This document shows, piece by piece, positions 8,216 to 17,652 of a stretch of 27,151 bases of DNA. Position numbers and translations under genes: made by a program. The first letter of the stretch is position 1; every line of letters starts with the position of its first letter. This stretch comes from Aurantibrevibacter sp041749595. Its GTDB lineage: Bacteria; Bacteroidota; Bacteroidia; Flavobacteriales; Flavobacteriaceae. The notes beneath the pieces were generated by a model that had not been told where the DNA came from, searched no databases, and saw only the letters and a list, made by a program, of their open reading frames with translations. The stretch spans positions 1 to 27,151 of the forward strand of contig JBGTBA010000136.1 of NCBI GenBank assembly GCA_041749595.1, in the 5' to 3' direction.

Positions 8216-11200
8216 TTACCTGTTTTTTTTAATTTTCGGGGAGATCTGTATTAAGCTATCCTTGCCCATGATGGTCATTGGGGAACTCCCCGTTTTGGGA
8301 ATTTCCACATTTGCCGGCCTATTCTTTTTGAAAATCTTGTTCATTAGCTCATTAAAACTATTAAAATCCACTTCATAGGACAATCCTACTCCTTGCGTGT
8401 AACCTTGCCTGTCCGCCAAAAATTGCTGTATTTCATTTTCCCTGTTAAATATCTTTGCGCTCAGGGTGCCCTCTTCGTTTAAAAGCACCTGTACTTCTAC
8501 ATCCCCGGCAACGACGGTTTCGCTTACGCCCCCGACGGGTACCCCTACCCTGCCATTTAATAAAATACGATCATTGATTTTAGTGGATACCGTTACCCCT
8601 ATCCTGTTTTCCGTCTGAATATCCGTATTTCTAGCCTGCAATCCCTGCTCGTAGGAAACTCCGAAATCAAATTTATCGTTGCTGCCTCCCAAGACCTGGT
8701 TCAATAATCCGGAAGCGGTCTGTATAAGGTTACCTGTTACCGCTTGCTGGTTAAAACCACTGCTTTCATTTACAAAGGTTCCCTGTGCCAAAAGGAAAAA
8801 TGCGTTCCTTTCCTCTACCGTTGGGTCTTGCAACCGGTATTGAAGCTCGGATTTGACCACAGAGTTGGTCCCGGGAAAATCAATATCAAAATTTATGGTA
8901 GGCCTTTCCAACTCGTCCGTCAGCCTAACCACTACTTCCGTGGGGATCCTTCTGGTGTACCCTGCGTTGTCTAGCAATGGGGCCGGATTGGCGTTTAGGG
9001 AGTAGGCCGCCTCCATGTTCAATTGGGCCGCCAACGGGTCTCCTTCCCATAGGATGGTGCCTCCCGGCCTTACCTTAAATTTTTTATCTATCAACCCTCC
9101 AAATTTATAATGGAACTCTCCCGTAACGGTTACAAATTCCCCGTACATTTCAAATTTGTCATTGGTATTTATCCGTATCAACAAAATGCCTTCCCCCGTA
9201 CCCTTAAGGGAACTCCCGGTTTTTGGATCTATCACGATTGCCACTTCGGCATCCGGCGTAACGGCAAGGTCAAAATCGAGTTCCAAACCTTCATAATCAC
9301 GCAATACACGTTGTTGCCCAATGGTCTTTACATCGTTCCTTTCAATGAAATTAATAAAGGAATAATTGCCCACGGTGGCCACATCGCTGATAGGTATTTT
9401 TAGGGAAGTGCCTTTTGCCGTAGAGCCCTCAACCTTTATCGTCAACGCTTTAGTTGGACCAAATATGTTTCCCTTACCATTTAAATAACCGGTACCGTAA
9501 TACAGGACGTTTTCTTCCATTTCGGTATTTAAAATTAAAAACCTGCCATTATTGGTGTCAACATCCAAATCCAAAGTCCAGTCTTTAAAGAACCGGTGTG
9601 TAATGGTCCCGTTGAGATTGGCCTTGGTATTCATGGCCACATCCGTAAGGCCTATGTTTTGGAAATCGAAGGTTTGATCGAACAATCGTACCGCGGCATT
9701 GGGACTAAAATTATAATCCACATTTAAATAAGGTATGGCAAGACCCGCATTGTTAAGGTTGAGCGACCCGTTTATGTCCGGATTGTCCATATCTCCCCTG
9801 ATCTGGACATTACCGTTTAAATAGCCTCTGATGTTGCTGATGACACCTTCACCCAGCGGGCTGAACGGTTCCAGGTTGAAATCCCTAAAATTTGCCAATA
9901 AATTGGCCTGGGGCTTTTCTTGTTTATTCGTTATATTGCCAATTATGCCCAGTTTTTCCTCCCCATTGTCCGTAAGCTGGGAGTTTACCACAAAATCTGT
10001 TAAGTCCTTGTTCCCCACGATCCCAATGTCCAGATCGCCCAGACGAATATCATTTACTTTTAAATCCGTGATGTTAAGACTGGAAGAAGGCAAATATATA
10101 TTGTCCTTTTGCAGCACATTGAGTGTGCCGTTCACTTCTCCACCCAACTTAAGGCTTTCAATGGCAGGGGTTATCTTGTTCAATGAAACTATCTTGAACT
10201 GTAGTTCCAGATCCTTATAGGTAGAGTCCGCGAATTGCCCCCTTAACCGTATCTGTTCCCTGTTGTCGTTGTTCATTACTATTTCCTCAATGGAAATACT
10301 GTCCAACGTCCTGTTAATGATAACCTTGTTCTTGGTGTTGCCCTCTTGGTTCAATATCCATTTATTCCCCTTAAAACTGACATCTGAAGTCTTAAGGCCT
10401 ATGACCGATTTATTCTGCTTATTGAAGGTGTGGTAAAAGTTTAGGTTATAGCTATCGTCAAACTTGCTCCCTCCCTTGAACTCGGTCCTGAAGAACAAGG
10501 TATCCTTTAAAGTGGTATTGATCAGGCTAAAGTCCTTAACGTCATAATACGGGGTAGATACGTTTTCTATGGAGACAAAGGTATTGTAAAGGGGGTTTTT
10601 GTTGTCGATCCTCACATCTATATCGTCCAACTCGTTACCATAGGCCGCAATGCTGGGAGATTTAAAGGTTAGCTTAAAATCCCCTTCGTCCGCGATTATG
10701 TTTCCCCGTATAAAGGTGTTGGCGTCAAACGTTATCTCCGGAAAAAAGACATCCACGATTTTATTGTAGATTTTAAAGTTAAAGGCCAACCGTTGTCCTT
10801 CTGATATTTCGAAAGGTTTATAATTTGTATAGACACTGCCTATGGAGTTTTGCACCAACTTGCCCAACTCCCTTACTTTAAAGTTGCCCTTTATATAACC
10901 GGTTATGATATCTGGGGAGTTGATATCAATTGTCCTAGTGGAATCGTTTTCAAAAGTGGAGGACACCTTAAAATCGTCAAAATAATAAGTGTCATTTTTA
11001 TTTTGAAAAACGGTATTGGTAAATTTAATGTCGCCCACAATGTTATCCAACGAATTTCCGCTAATGTCCATCTTTATATTCCCCTTAAAAATGGATACGC
11101 TGTCATTGATGAAGTTTATTTTTTTAAGATCGGCATAGGCCACCGTGGCAATAAAATTGAAATTATTGTTTTCTGCTTTAAAGTCTGCCAATCCTATGAA

Positions 11201-12748
11201 ATCGAATTTTAAATTCACATCATTGCTTACCAAGGAACCGTCAAATAACTGATCTTTTAGGATTCCTGAAACTTTAATGTCCCTGTAATCGTAATCGTTG
11301 AAGTTTATGGAATATACCTCGCCTATTATTTCGGTATTTAAAGACTTTTGGACAAACCCTGTACCCTCAACATTAAAATCCAAGGTTGTTTTTCCCAGTT
11401 TTTCATTGTCTATAAAATTCCCTAGGTCAAAATCTATCAAGGAAACGAACCCTTTGTACGATGCCTGATCTATGTTGTTGATGTTGGACAGTTCTATATC
11501 GGCATAACTGCTTCCTATATCCGTATTTATATTAACTTTTGCCTCTATGGAACTTTCCGTGATCACCGCATTGCCTCGAATGGTAAACTGTCCCATTTTT
11601 TGAAAAGAACTGGGAAGCGATTTTCCCAGGATATTGGGGAGCAAAGCCCTTAGCTGGTAGTAACTGGATGTGATGTTCCTGATGTCTGCATGTAGTACAA
11701 AGGGGTCTTTTTTGCCAAATAGTTGCTTAAAATTAAAATCGCCCCGTATCCCGGTCCCATCAGAATGCAAAAAAAGATCCGTGGCGTCCAGCTCGTTCAA
11801 TACCCCGCTTATCCTGGATGAGAAAGTAACGGTTTTGCCCACGCCAAACTGGTCGTAAAACAGATTCACCTCATCCAAGGCCACTACGGATTCAACAAAT
11901 TCAGCATTGATGTGCACCTTATTTGAAAAATCGGCAAAGTCTTCCCGGTTGTAGTCAAAGACGAGCTGCCCATGGAGATCGGATCCCGGTGTCTGTAGCA
12001 CCAAGGAATCAAACCGCATCTGTTGCTTGGTGTATTTAAAATCGGTGGCCAATTTTTTAACTTCTATGCCTTGTTTGGTCCTAAAGGCCATGGCCTTGAT
12101 CCCTGTGGTTACCTCCGGCCCAAGTATCTGGAAATCTTTCGTGGAAATATTCAACTCTTGGAAGTTTAAAATTTCCTTATTTTCAAGATTTCCATCAATA
12201 AGTTTAAACTTCCCACCTTTTATTTCAATATCCGATGAGGAAAAATAGAATGGCGGCGTTCCCGGAGGTCTGGGCTTTTTATCGTCCAGTTTGTCAATGA
12301 ACACCTCTAGGTTGGTGCTTTTTTCACCTTTATAGGTGACCAAGTTAAAATTGAGTTTTTCCACGCCTATGTCCCCAAACTCCAGTTTTCCCTTGACCAA
12401 ATTCCTAACATTTAAAATAGAGGTGGTAAGCCTATCTATATAGAACAAAGTGTCCTTTTTGTAGTCTTCTACATAGACCCCTTTTAGGGAAGTATCCCAA
12501 GATATCAGGGAAATTTTCAGCTTATCTATGTTTATATTGGTTCCAAATTCGGCATTGATGGCATCTGTTGCGTATTTGGCAAGGCGGGTCTGCACTATGG
12601 GGAGGGAAAGGAATATGGTTCCCAAAATCACGGACAGCACAATCCCCAATAGGATCCTAACCAGTATTTTTCTTAATTTTTTGATAGGGCTTTTATGTTT
12701 TACCTTTGTACACTCAATTATTGTTCCAAATCTAAATGGAAAACGCAT
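8216..12748 (-). CDS. tamB: TamB-like translocation/assembly module protein (DUF490)
   Basis: A very large (up to 1510 residues) envelope protein. One N-terminal membrane anchor (~28-50) is preceded by a basic stretch. It is followed by ~1000 residues of repeating beta-strand pattern, as in AsmA/TamB lipid-transfer tubes. The last ~450 residues form the TamB C-terminal domain (FGGLIDKKFKVRPGGTI, then NPAPLLDNAGYTRR). TamB proteins span the periplasm and work in outer-membrane protein assembly and phospholipid transport. The start is uncertain: the only ATG (12748) lies inside the divergent tsaD gene, and the next standard start (TTG, codon 34) would cut into the anchor. A non-standard start near the VKHKSPIKK segment is possible. 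Divergent pairing with tsaD is a context I recall from other flavobacteria. Confidence 0.88.
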   Translation of the reverse strand: MRFPFRFGTIIECTKVKHKSPIKKLRKILVRILLGIVLSVILGTIFLSLPIVQTRLAKYATDAINAEFGTNINIDKLKISLISWDTSLKGVYVEDYKKDTLFYIDRLTTSILNVRNLVKGKLEFGDIGVEKLNFNLVTYKGEKSTNLEVFIDKLDDKKPRPPGTPPFYFSSSDIEIKGGKFKLIDGNLENKEILNFQELNISTKDFQILGPEVTTGIKAMAFRTKQGIEVKKLATDFKYTKQQMRFDSLVLQTPGSDLHGQLVFDYNREDFADFSNKVHINAEFVESVVALDEVNLFYDQFGVGKTVTFSSRISGVLNELDATDLFLHSDGTGIRGDFNFKQLFGKKDPFVLHADIRNITSSYYQLRALLPNILGKSLPSSFQKMGQFTIRGNAVITESSIEAKVNINTDIGSSYADIELSNINNIDQASYKGFVSLIDFDLGNFIDNEKLGKTTLDFNVEGTGFVQKSLNTEIIGEVYSINFNDYDYRDIKVSGILKDQLFDGSLVSNDVNLKFDFIGLADFKAENNNFNFIATVAYADLKKINFINDSVSIFKGNIKMDISGNSLDNIVGDIKFTNTVFQNKNDTYYFDDFKVSSTFENDSTRTIDINSPDIITGYIKGNFKVRELGKLVQNSIGSVYTNYKPFEISEGQRLAFNFKIYNKIVDVFFPEITFDANTFIRGNIIADEGDFKLTFKSPSIAAYGNELDDIDVRIDNKNPLYNTFVSIENVSTPYYDVKDFSLINTTLKDTLFFRTEFKGGSKFDDSYNLNFYHTFNKQNKSVIGLKTSDVSFKGNKWILNQEGNTKNKVIINRTLDSISIEEIVMNNDNREQIRLRGQFADSTYKDLELQFKIVSLNKITPAIESLKLGGEVNGTLNVLQKDNIYLPSSSLNITDLKVNDIRLGDLDIGIVGNKDLTDFVVNSQLTDNGEEKLGIIGNITNKQEKPQANLLANFRDFNLEPFSPLGEGVISNIRGYLNGNVQIRGDMDNPDINGSLNLNNAGLAIPYLNVDYNFSPNAAVRLFDQTFDFQNIGLTDVAMNTKANLNGTITHRFFKDWTLDLDVDTNNGRFLILNTEMEENVLYYGTGYLNGKGNIFGPTKALTIKVEGSTAKGTSLKIPISDVATVGNYSFINFIERNDVKTIGQQRVLRDYEGLELDFDLAVTPDAEVAIVIDPKTGSSLKGTGEGILLIRINTNDKFEMYGEFVTVTGEFHYKFGGLIDKKFKVRPGGTILWEGDPLAAQLNMEAAYSLNANPAPLLDNAGYTRRIPTEVVVRLTDELERPTINFDIDFPGTNSVVKSELQYRLQDPTVEERNAFFLLAQGTFVNESSGFNQQAVTGNLIQTASGLLNQVLGGSNDKFDFGVSYEQGLQARNTDIQTENRIGVTVSTKINDRILLNGRVGVPVGGVSETVVAGDVEVQVLLNEEGTLSAKIFNRENEIQQFLADRQGYTQGVGLSYEVDFNSFNELMNKIFKKNRPANVEIPKTGSSPMTIMGKDSLIQISPKIKKNR
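12680..12708 (+). promoter_or_regulatory. Promoter of tsaD (TTTG-N17-TACCTTTG)
   Basis: TTTG (12680-12683), a 17-base spacer and TACCTTTG (12701-12708) match both halves of the Bacteroidota housekeeping promoter. Transcription would begin around 12714-12716, about 20 bases before the tsaD ATG. The element lies within the 5' end of the divergent tamB frame. Confidence 0.65.
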
Positions 12749-13758
12749 CTATATATATCCTTGCCATAGAATCTTCTTGTGACGACACCGCTGCGGCAGT
12801 ATTGTGCAACAATAAAAAGCTCAGCAATGTGGTGGCCACACAAAAAATACACGAGGAATACGGGGGCGTTGTCCCCGAACTTGCCTCTAGGGCGCACCAA
12901 CAAAATATTGTTCCTGTGGTGCACCAAGCTTTGGCCAAGGCAAATATCGACAAAAAACAGTTATCCGCCATAGCTTTTACCCGTGGCCCGGGTCTTTTGG
13001 GCTCTTTATTGGTGGGCACCTCTTTTGCGAAATCGTTGGCACTGGGTTTGGGCATACCCCTTATTGAGGTAAACCACATGCAGGCCCATATCCTGGCCCA
13101 TTTTATTGACGAAGAAAATAGCAAAAAACCAAAATTCCCTTTTCTGGCCTTGACCATAAGTGGCGGCCATACACAGATTGTTTTGGTACGGGATTATTTT
13201 GATATGGAAATTTTGGGGGAGACCTTGGACGATGCCGTGGGGGAAGCCTTTGATAAAAGTGCCAAAATTATGGGATTGCCCTATCCCGGAGGACCATTGG
13301 TAGACAAATATGCCCAGTTGGGGAATCCCAAATTTCCGTTCCCCAAACCCAAGGTGGAAGGGCTAAACTTCAGTTTTAGTGGATTAAAAACCAGTATTCT
13401 CTATTTTATTGAAAAAAAAACGAAAGAAAACCCCAACTTTATCACTGAAAACAGAAACGATATCTGTGCCTCCATACAGCATACCATAATTGTTATTTTA
13501 ATGGATAAGTTGAAAAAAGCGGCCAAAGAGACAGGAATAAGACAGATCGCCATTGGTGGCGGGGTTTCCGCAAACTCGGGCATCCGGGCCGCTTTGATGG
13601 AAGCCGAGACCACATATAAATGGGAGACCTTTATCCCCAAATTTGAATATTGCACAGATAATGCCGCCATGATCGGTATTGTAGGGTATTTAAAATTTAA
13701 GGAACAAAAATTCACAGATCAAAGTGTCACCGCAAAGGCCAGATATGTTATTGAATAG
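12736..13758 (+). CDS. tsaD: tRNA N6-threonylcarbamoyladenosine (t6A37) transferase
   Basis: 340 residues, normal for TsaD/Gcp/YgjD. It transfers the threonylcarbamoyl group onto A37 of ANN-decoding tRNAs, together with TsaB, TsaE and TsaC, which are not in this window. Diagnostic motifs: the N-terminal ESSCDDT (12-18), ELASRAH (48-54), the metal-binding NHMQAH (113-118), the nucleotide-binding SGGHTQIV (142-149), and IGGGVSANSGIR near the C-terminus. The ATG at 12736 lies ~20 bases downstream of the predicted transcription start, which supports it. It is divergent from tamB and is followed after ~50 bases by an unrelated membrane protein with its own -7 box. Confidence 0.97.
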   Translation: MENASIYILAIESSCDDTAAAVLCNNKKLSNVVATQKIHEEYGGVVPELASRAHQQNIVPVVHQALAKANIDKKQLSAIAFTRGPGLLGSLLVGTSFAKSLALGLGIPLIEVNHMQAHILAHFIDEENSKKPKFPFLALTISGGHTQIVLVRDYFDMEILGETLDDAVGEAFDKSAKIMGLPYPGGPLVDKYAQLGNPKFPFPKPKVEGLNFSFSGLKTSILYFIEKKTKENPNFITENRNDICASIQHTIIVILMDKLKKAAKETGIRQIAIGGGVSANSGIRAALMEAETTYKWETFIPKFEYCTDNAAMIGIVGYLKFKEQKFTDQSVTAKARYVIE

Positions 13759-13766
13759 GTGGGCAA

Positions 13767-13799
13767 TTGTTTTCTTTGCTTAATTTGTAATTACCTTTG
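13767..13799 (+). promoter_or_regulatory. Candidate promoter for the membrane protein gene (TTG-N22-TACCTTTG)
   Basis: TACCTTTG (13792-13799) is identical to the tsaD -7 box and ends 10 bases before the ATG at 13810. TTG at 13767-13769 is 22 bases upstream of it, at the long end of the usual spacing. If used, the leader would be only a few bases long. Confidence 0.4.
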
Positions 13800-13809
13800 G
13801 TTTTAGTTT

Positions 13810-15075
13810 ATGGCAAAACCCTTGAAAAAAATCTTCCCTTTCTTTGTAAGTGCGGTGCTTACCGTTATGAACCTTTGGATCCACATGTCCAGGTTTTCCG
13901 ATAGTATGCTCAATCAGAAAAATAATATTGTCGCCAATGGCTATTTAAGCTATATGGTAAATTACCATAACGAACTGCCTGCATTTTCAAGGAGGCCGCT
14001 CACTACTTTTTTAATTGAGCTAACGTCCCAAATTTCCGGATTGAACATGGGCAAATCGTTTATCCTTGTAAATTATACGCTGCTTTTTTTAAGTGGTGTA
14101 CTTATCTTCCTATTCTCTTTTCAACTTACGAAAAAATATTGGCTTAGCGTACTGAACATTCTGGCCTACTTTTTTACATTTTCTGTATTATTTTCTTTTT
14201 TTTCCCCGATTTACAGTTATGATGAACCTTTGCAATATTGCTTTATATTGCTTGGCCTTATGGCACTCTTTGCACAAAAATGGTTTTATTATGTGTGCTT
14301 TTTTACTTTGGCCGCCATATCCCGGGAAACCAGTTTACTGCTTGTCCCAGCCTTGTCCCTGTTCTTCAACGGAAAGGAAATGCACACATCTTTCCGGACG
14401 TTCTTTTCCGTAAAGAACATAAGGAGGCTTTTAACCTTGTTTCTTCCCTTTCCATTATATGCCATTTTTTTGGGCGTATTCCTTTGGAAAAAAACCTTGT
14501 TCAATGAAGCCGGGACGGAAGTGGTGGATAGGTTTTCCTGTTTTGTTGAAAATTTTGAAAACCAAAAAAACGCGGTCGAATCCATTGTTTCCCTTGTTTT
14601 GTCCCTTGGTGCCTATCTCTATTTCTTATGGTGGTTTTTAAGGAACAATATCCCTACCGCATTGGAAAGAAAATTTATAGATGCTTTTTTGCTCACCTTT
14701 GCCCTGAATACTTTTGTTGTCCTGCTCATGACCTTTGCGCGCGAATCAAGGCTTTTTGCGTTGCCGCTGTTTTTTTTATGGCCAATGGCCGCCCCATTCT
14801 TTCTTAAAGAACTAAGCATCATCCTTTCCCCTAAGCTATATTATGATTGTTTTAAAAATTGGCGCTATCTTTCGTTATTCTTATTGTTCAATTTCATCAA
14901 TTATTTGGCCTCTTTTAAAATTTATGAATCCAATTACGATGCTACGGGAAAATCGCACCTCTTTAATGAATACCTGTTTGTCTTATTTCTATTCCTTAGT
15001 GCCCATTTTTTACTTAGTCATTTTCTTGGCAAAAACCCATCGTACAGGCAATTTTTGTTAAACGTAAATTTCTAG
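13810..15075 (+). CDS. Polytopic membrane protein of unknown function (GT-C-like appearance)
   Basis: 421 residues with about nine to ten hydrophobic segments spread over the whole length, so an inner-membrane protein. I do not recognise a named family. Several traits resemble GT-C type membrane glycosyltransferases and their relatives: a soluble-looking loop after the first membrane segment with SRRPLTTFLIE, the short IYSYDEPLQY before a membrane segment, and ISRETSLLLVPA. That likeness is only impression-level. The C-terminus is basic (FLGKNPSYRQF). It ends 2 bases before the rsmE ATG, so the two genes are almost certainly co-transcribed, although no shared function is obvious. Homology search and structure prediction would decide the family. 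Confidence 0.75.
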   Translation: MAKPLKKIFPFFVSAVLTVMNLWIHMSRFSDSMLNQKNNIVANGYLSYMVNYHNELPAFSRRPLTTFLIELTSQISGLNMGKSFILVNYTLLFLSGVLIFLFSFQLTKKYWLSVLNILAYFFTFSVLFSFFSPIYSYDEPLQYCFILLGLMALFAQKWFYYVCFFTLAAISRETSLLLVPALSLFFNGKEMHTSFRTFFSVKNIRRLLTLFLPFPLYAIFLGVFLWKKTLFNEAGTEVVDRFSCFVENFENQKNAVESIVSLVLSLGAYLYFLWWFLRNNIPTALERKFIDAFLLTFALNTFVVLLMTFARESRLFALPLFFLWPMAAPFFLKELSIILSPKLYYDCFKNWRYLSLFLLFNFINYLASFKIYESNYDATGKSHLFNEYLFVLFLFLSAHFLLSHFLGKNPSYRQFLLNVNF

Positions 15076-15077
15076 GC

Positions 15078-15785
15078 ATGCAGCTCTTTTACGACCCAGA
15101 GATAGATCCCAAGATTTCCCTGTTCGCTTTTTCCCAAGAGGAAAGCAAACACATCGTAAAAGTACTCAGAAAAAGGGTTAACGATCTGCTTTACATTACC
15201 AATGGCAGCGGTTATTTATTTGAATCCAAAATCCTGGAGGCCGATGCAAAAAGATGTACGGTGGCCATTATTTCCGTAACACAAAAAGAGAAAAGGCCCT
15301 ACCAGCTTCACCTGGTCGTTGCCCCTACCAAAATGAACGATCGGTTTGAGTGGTTTCTGGAAAAGGCCACGGAGATCGGGGTCGATAGGATTACGCCCCT
15401 AATTTGTGAAAACTCCGAACGCAGGACAATAAAGCAGGAGCGACTGGAAAAAGTGGTGCAGGCGGCCATGAAACAATCGCTCCAAACATATTTGCCAAAA
15501 ATAAGTAATGCCGTTTCCTTAAAGGCCATTTTAGCAAGTCCGCCACTAAAAGGTTCATTGTTTATTGCGCATTGTGAAGATGGCGAAAAACAACAACTTA
15601 AAAAGCTGCTGGTCCCAAATACGGATACTACCATACTCATTGGACCAGAGGGCGATTTTTCTACCGCGGAAATTGAATTGGCCATTACAAAAGGGTTTTT
15701 GCCCGTTTCCTTAGGGGAAAACCGCTTGCGCACGGAAACTGCCGCCATTGTTGCCTGCACCACTGTAGCATTGGTAAATAGCTAG
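15078..15785 (+). CDS. rsmE: 16S rRNA (uracil-1498-N3)-methyltransferase
   Basis: 235 residues, the usual RsmE length. It methylates U1498 of 16S rRNA using SAM. An N-terminal PUA-like domain (~1-70, including ESKHIVKVLRKR) is followed by a SPOUT domain. The knot carries the SAM-binding motifs LIGPEGDFS (187-195) and LGENRLRTETA (212-222). The conserved KMNDRFEWFLEKATEIGVD stretch is also present. The ATG lies 2 bases after the stop of the membrane protein gene, indicating translational coupling. A loose inverted repeat (TGGGTA at 15787, TACCCA at 15816) follows the stop but has no T run, so I do not call it a terminator. Confidence 0.97.
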   Translation: MQLFYDPEIDPKISLFAFSQEESKHIVKVLRKRVNDLLYITNGSGYLFESKILEADAKRCTVAIISVTQKEKRPYQLHLVVAPTKMNDRFEWFLEKATEIGVDRITPLICENSERRTIKQERLEKVVQAAMKQSLQTYLPKISNAVSLKAILASPPLKGSLFIAHCEDGEKQQLKKLLVPNTDTTILIGPEGDFSTAEIELAITKGFLPVSLGENRLRTETAAIVACTTVALVNS

Positions 15786-15863
15786 ATGGGTACATTGTGC
15801 TTTTTCACTCATACCCACAACAACTATTACGTAAAACATACCGCTTTTAGATATGATTATTCT

Positions 15864-15871
15864 TAAATTTG
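15864..15871 (+). promoter_or_regulatory. Candidate -7 box (TAAATTTG) for the DUF4159 cluster
   Basis: An exact TAnnTTTG match 22 bases before the ATG of the DUF4159 gene, in the 108-base gap behind rsmE. The -33 element is not clear. It suggests a separate transcription unit beginning here. Confidence 0.5.
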
Positions 15872-15893
15872 AACGATCTGTTTTCCCATATCC

Positions 15894-16541
15894 ATGAAAC
15901 TATTAGTGTTCCCAGCAATTCTTTTTTGCATTACCCTACACACCACAAGTGCCCAGAAGATAGCCCTTTTGAAATATGGTGGGGGTGGTGATTGGTATGC
16001 CAACCCTACGGCATTGGTCAATTTAATCCGTTTTTCGAATGAAAATATAGGCACCAAGATCAACCTTAAACCAGAAACCGTTGAAGTGGGCAATACCTCT
16101 ATTTTTCAATACCCTTTTTTACACATGACCGGGCATGGCAACGTATTCTTTTCGCCGGAGGAAGCTGCCAATTTAAGGACCTACCTATTGTCCGGTGGCT
16201 TTTTGCATATTGACGATAATTATGGTATGGAGCCTTATCTTAGAAAGGAATTGGCAAAAGTCTTTCCGGACAAGCAACTGGAAGAATTGGGTGCGGACCA
16301 TCCTATTTTTAATCAGAATTACAAATTTTCCCAGGGCTTGCCCAAAATACATGAGCACGATGGAAAACGTCCCCAGGCTTTTGGCATATCGCATGAAGGT
16401 CGACTCCTTTTACTATTTACCTACGAAAGTGATATTGGGGACGGCTGGGAAGACAGGGAAGTCCATAACGATCCGGAGGAAGTGCGTCTAAAAGCATTGC
16501 AAATGGGTGCCAACATTGTATCTTACGTCTTTAAAAACTGA
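15894..16541 (+). CDS. DUF4159 domain exported protein
   Basis: 215 residues with a signal peptide (~1-20, cleavage near TTSAQ). The mature part matches DUF4159 in my recognition: the opening LLKYGGGGDWYANP, then FLHMTGHGNVFFSPEEAANL, the LLSGGFLHIDDNYG core and a C-terminal NDPEEVRLKALQMGANIVSYV. The domain is often found beside MoxR/BatA-type genes in Bacteroidota and is thought to have a flavodoxin- or GATase-like fold, but no biochemical role is established that I can name. It probably acts in the periplasm. It is the first gene of a cluster and ends 3 bases before the AI-2E family gene, so the two are co-transcribed. Confidence 0.85.
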   Translation: MKLLVFPAILFCITLHTTSAQKIALLKYGGGGDWYANPTALVNLIRFSNENIGTKINLKPETVEVGNTSIFQYPFLHMTGHGNVFFSPEEAANLRTYLLSGGFLHIDDNYGMEPYLRKELAKVFPDKQLEELGADHPIFNQNYKFSQGLPKIHEHDGKRPQAFGISHEGRLLLLFTYESDIGDGWEDREVHNDPEEVRLKALQMGANIVSYVFKN

Positions 16542-16544
16542 AAA

Positions 16545-17645
16545 ATGACATCAAAAACCATTTCACAAGGCATTTTACGGGCCATTGCGATTGTAGTTGG
16601 TGTGGCCTTATTATTGTATTTTTTTTATAAAATCCAATCTGTAATTGCTTACTTGGTTATCGCTGCGGTAATAGCCCTTATAGGCCGACCAATAGTGCTG
16701 TTTTTAAGAAGAAGGTTAAAATTCCCCAATACCCTGGCAGTCATAGCTACCATACTATTGTTTATTGCGCTTATCGCCGGCCTAATTTCCCTTTTTGTGC
16801 CCTTGCTCATGGAACAAGGCCGAAACCTTTCGTTGTTAAATCTGGATGACCTTCAGAGCAACCTTAACGAACTATACCGGCAAAGTACGCAGTACTTCAG
16901 TTCCTCCCCCGAAATAGTGAATGAAATGATCAAAGAGTCCGACATTGAAAAAAATATATTGGAACATCTCAACATCGGGTTTATCCCTAGCTTTTTCAAC
17001 TCGTTCCTAAATGTGCTCAGTGGTACGAGCATAGGTCTGTTCTCTGTGCTGTTCATCTCCTTTTTCTTTTTAAAGGATCGCCATCTTTTCCAAAATGGCA
17101 TCTTGCTTTTTTTGCCTAAGGAAAAAGAAAAACAAATGATTAATTCCATAGAAAGAATAAACATTTTACTCTCTCGCTATTTCTTGGGGTTGCTGCTTCA
17201 GATTTTTATTTTATTTGTTATTTATACCATTGCACTTCTATTGATAGGCATTGAAAATGCCATTGTAATAGCATTCCTTTGCGCACTATTCAATATCATT
17301 CCGTACGTGGGGCCCATCATAGGTGGAATCATCATGGTCAGCCTCACCATGACCAGTAATTTAGGGGCCGATTTCAGCAGTGTTATTTTACCCAAAACAG
17401 GCTATGTTTTTCTAAGTCTGGTCGTTGGCCAATTGGTCGATAATTTCTTTTCGCAGCCCTTTATTTTTTCCAATAGCGTGAAGTCGCACCCACTGGAAAT
17501 TTTCTTGGTCATCATCATTTCCGGCCTGCTCTTCGGCGTGGTCGGAATGATCATTGCCGTACCAGGGTACACCGCAATTAAAGTGATTTTAAAAGAATTT
17601 TTATCGGGAAACAAGATCGTGAAAACCTTGACCAAAAACTTATAG
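16545..17645 (+). CDS. AI-2E family transporter (PF01594-type permease)
   Basis: 366 residues with about eight membrane segments in the family arrangement: two near the N-terminus, a soluble stretch (~95-150), then the C-terminal bundle. Signature phrases are LFNIIPYVGPIIGGIIM in the middle and GVVGMIIAVPGYTAIKVILKEF near the end. Members export or exchange various small solutes; the name comes from the E. coli TqsA/AI-2 case, and other members act as Na+/H+ antiporters, so the substrate here is open. It starts 3 bases after the DUF4159 stop and is followed 7 bases later by the methyltransferase gene. Confidence 0.92.
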   Translation: MTSKTISQGILRAIAIVVGVALLLYFFYKIQSVIAYLVIAAVIALIGRPIVLFLRRRLKFPNTLAVIATILLFIALIAGLISLFVPLLMEQGRNLSLLNLDDLQSNLNELYRQSTQYFSSSPEIVNEMIKESDIEKNILEHLNIGFIPSFFNSFLNVLSGTSIGLFSVLFISFFFLKDRHLFQNGILLFLPKEKEKQMINSIERINILLSRYFLGLLLQIFILFVIYTIALLLIGIENAIVIAFLCALFNIIPYVGPIIGGIIMVSLTMTSNLGADFSSVILPKTGYVFLSLVVGQLVDNFFSQPFIFSNSVKSHPLEIFLVIIISGLLFGVVGMIIAVPGYTAIKVILKEFLSGNKIVKTLTKNL

Positions 17646-17652
17646 TATTGCT

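Noticed and set aside
15786..15821. Inverted repeat after rsmE (TGGGTA/TACCCA) as a terminator
   Set aside because: Six-base arms, a long poorly paired loop and no following T run; too weak to call.
16545..17645. Quorum-sensing (AI-2) exporter
   Set aside because: The family name does not prove AI-2 transport; no luxS or lsr genes are in the window.
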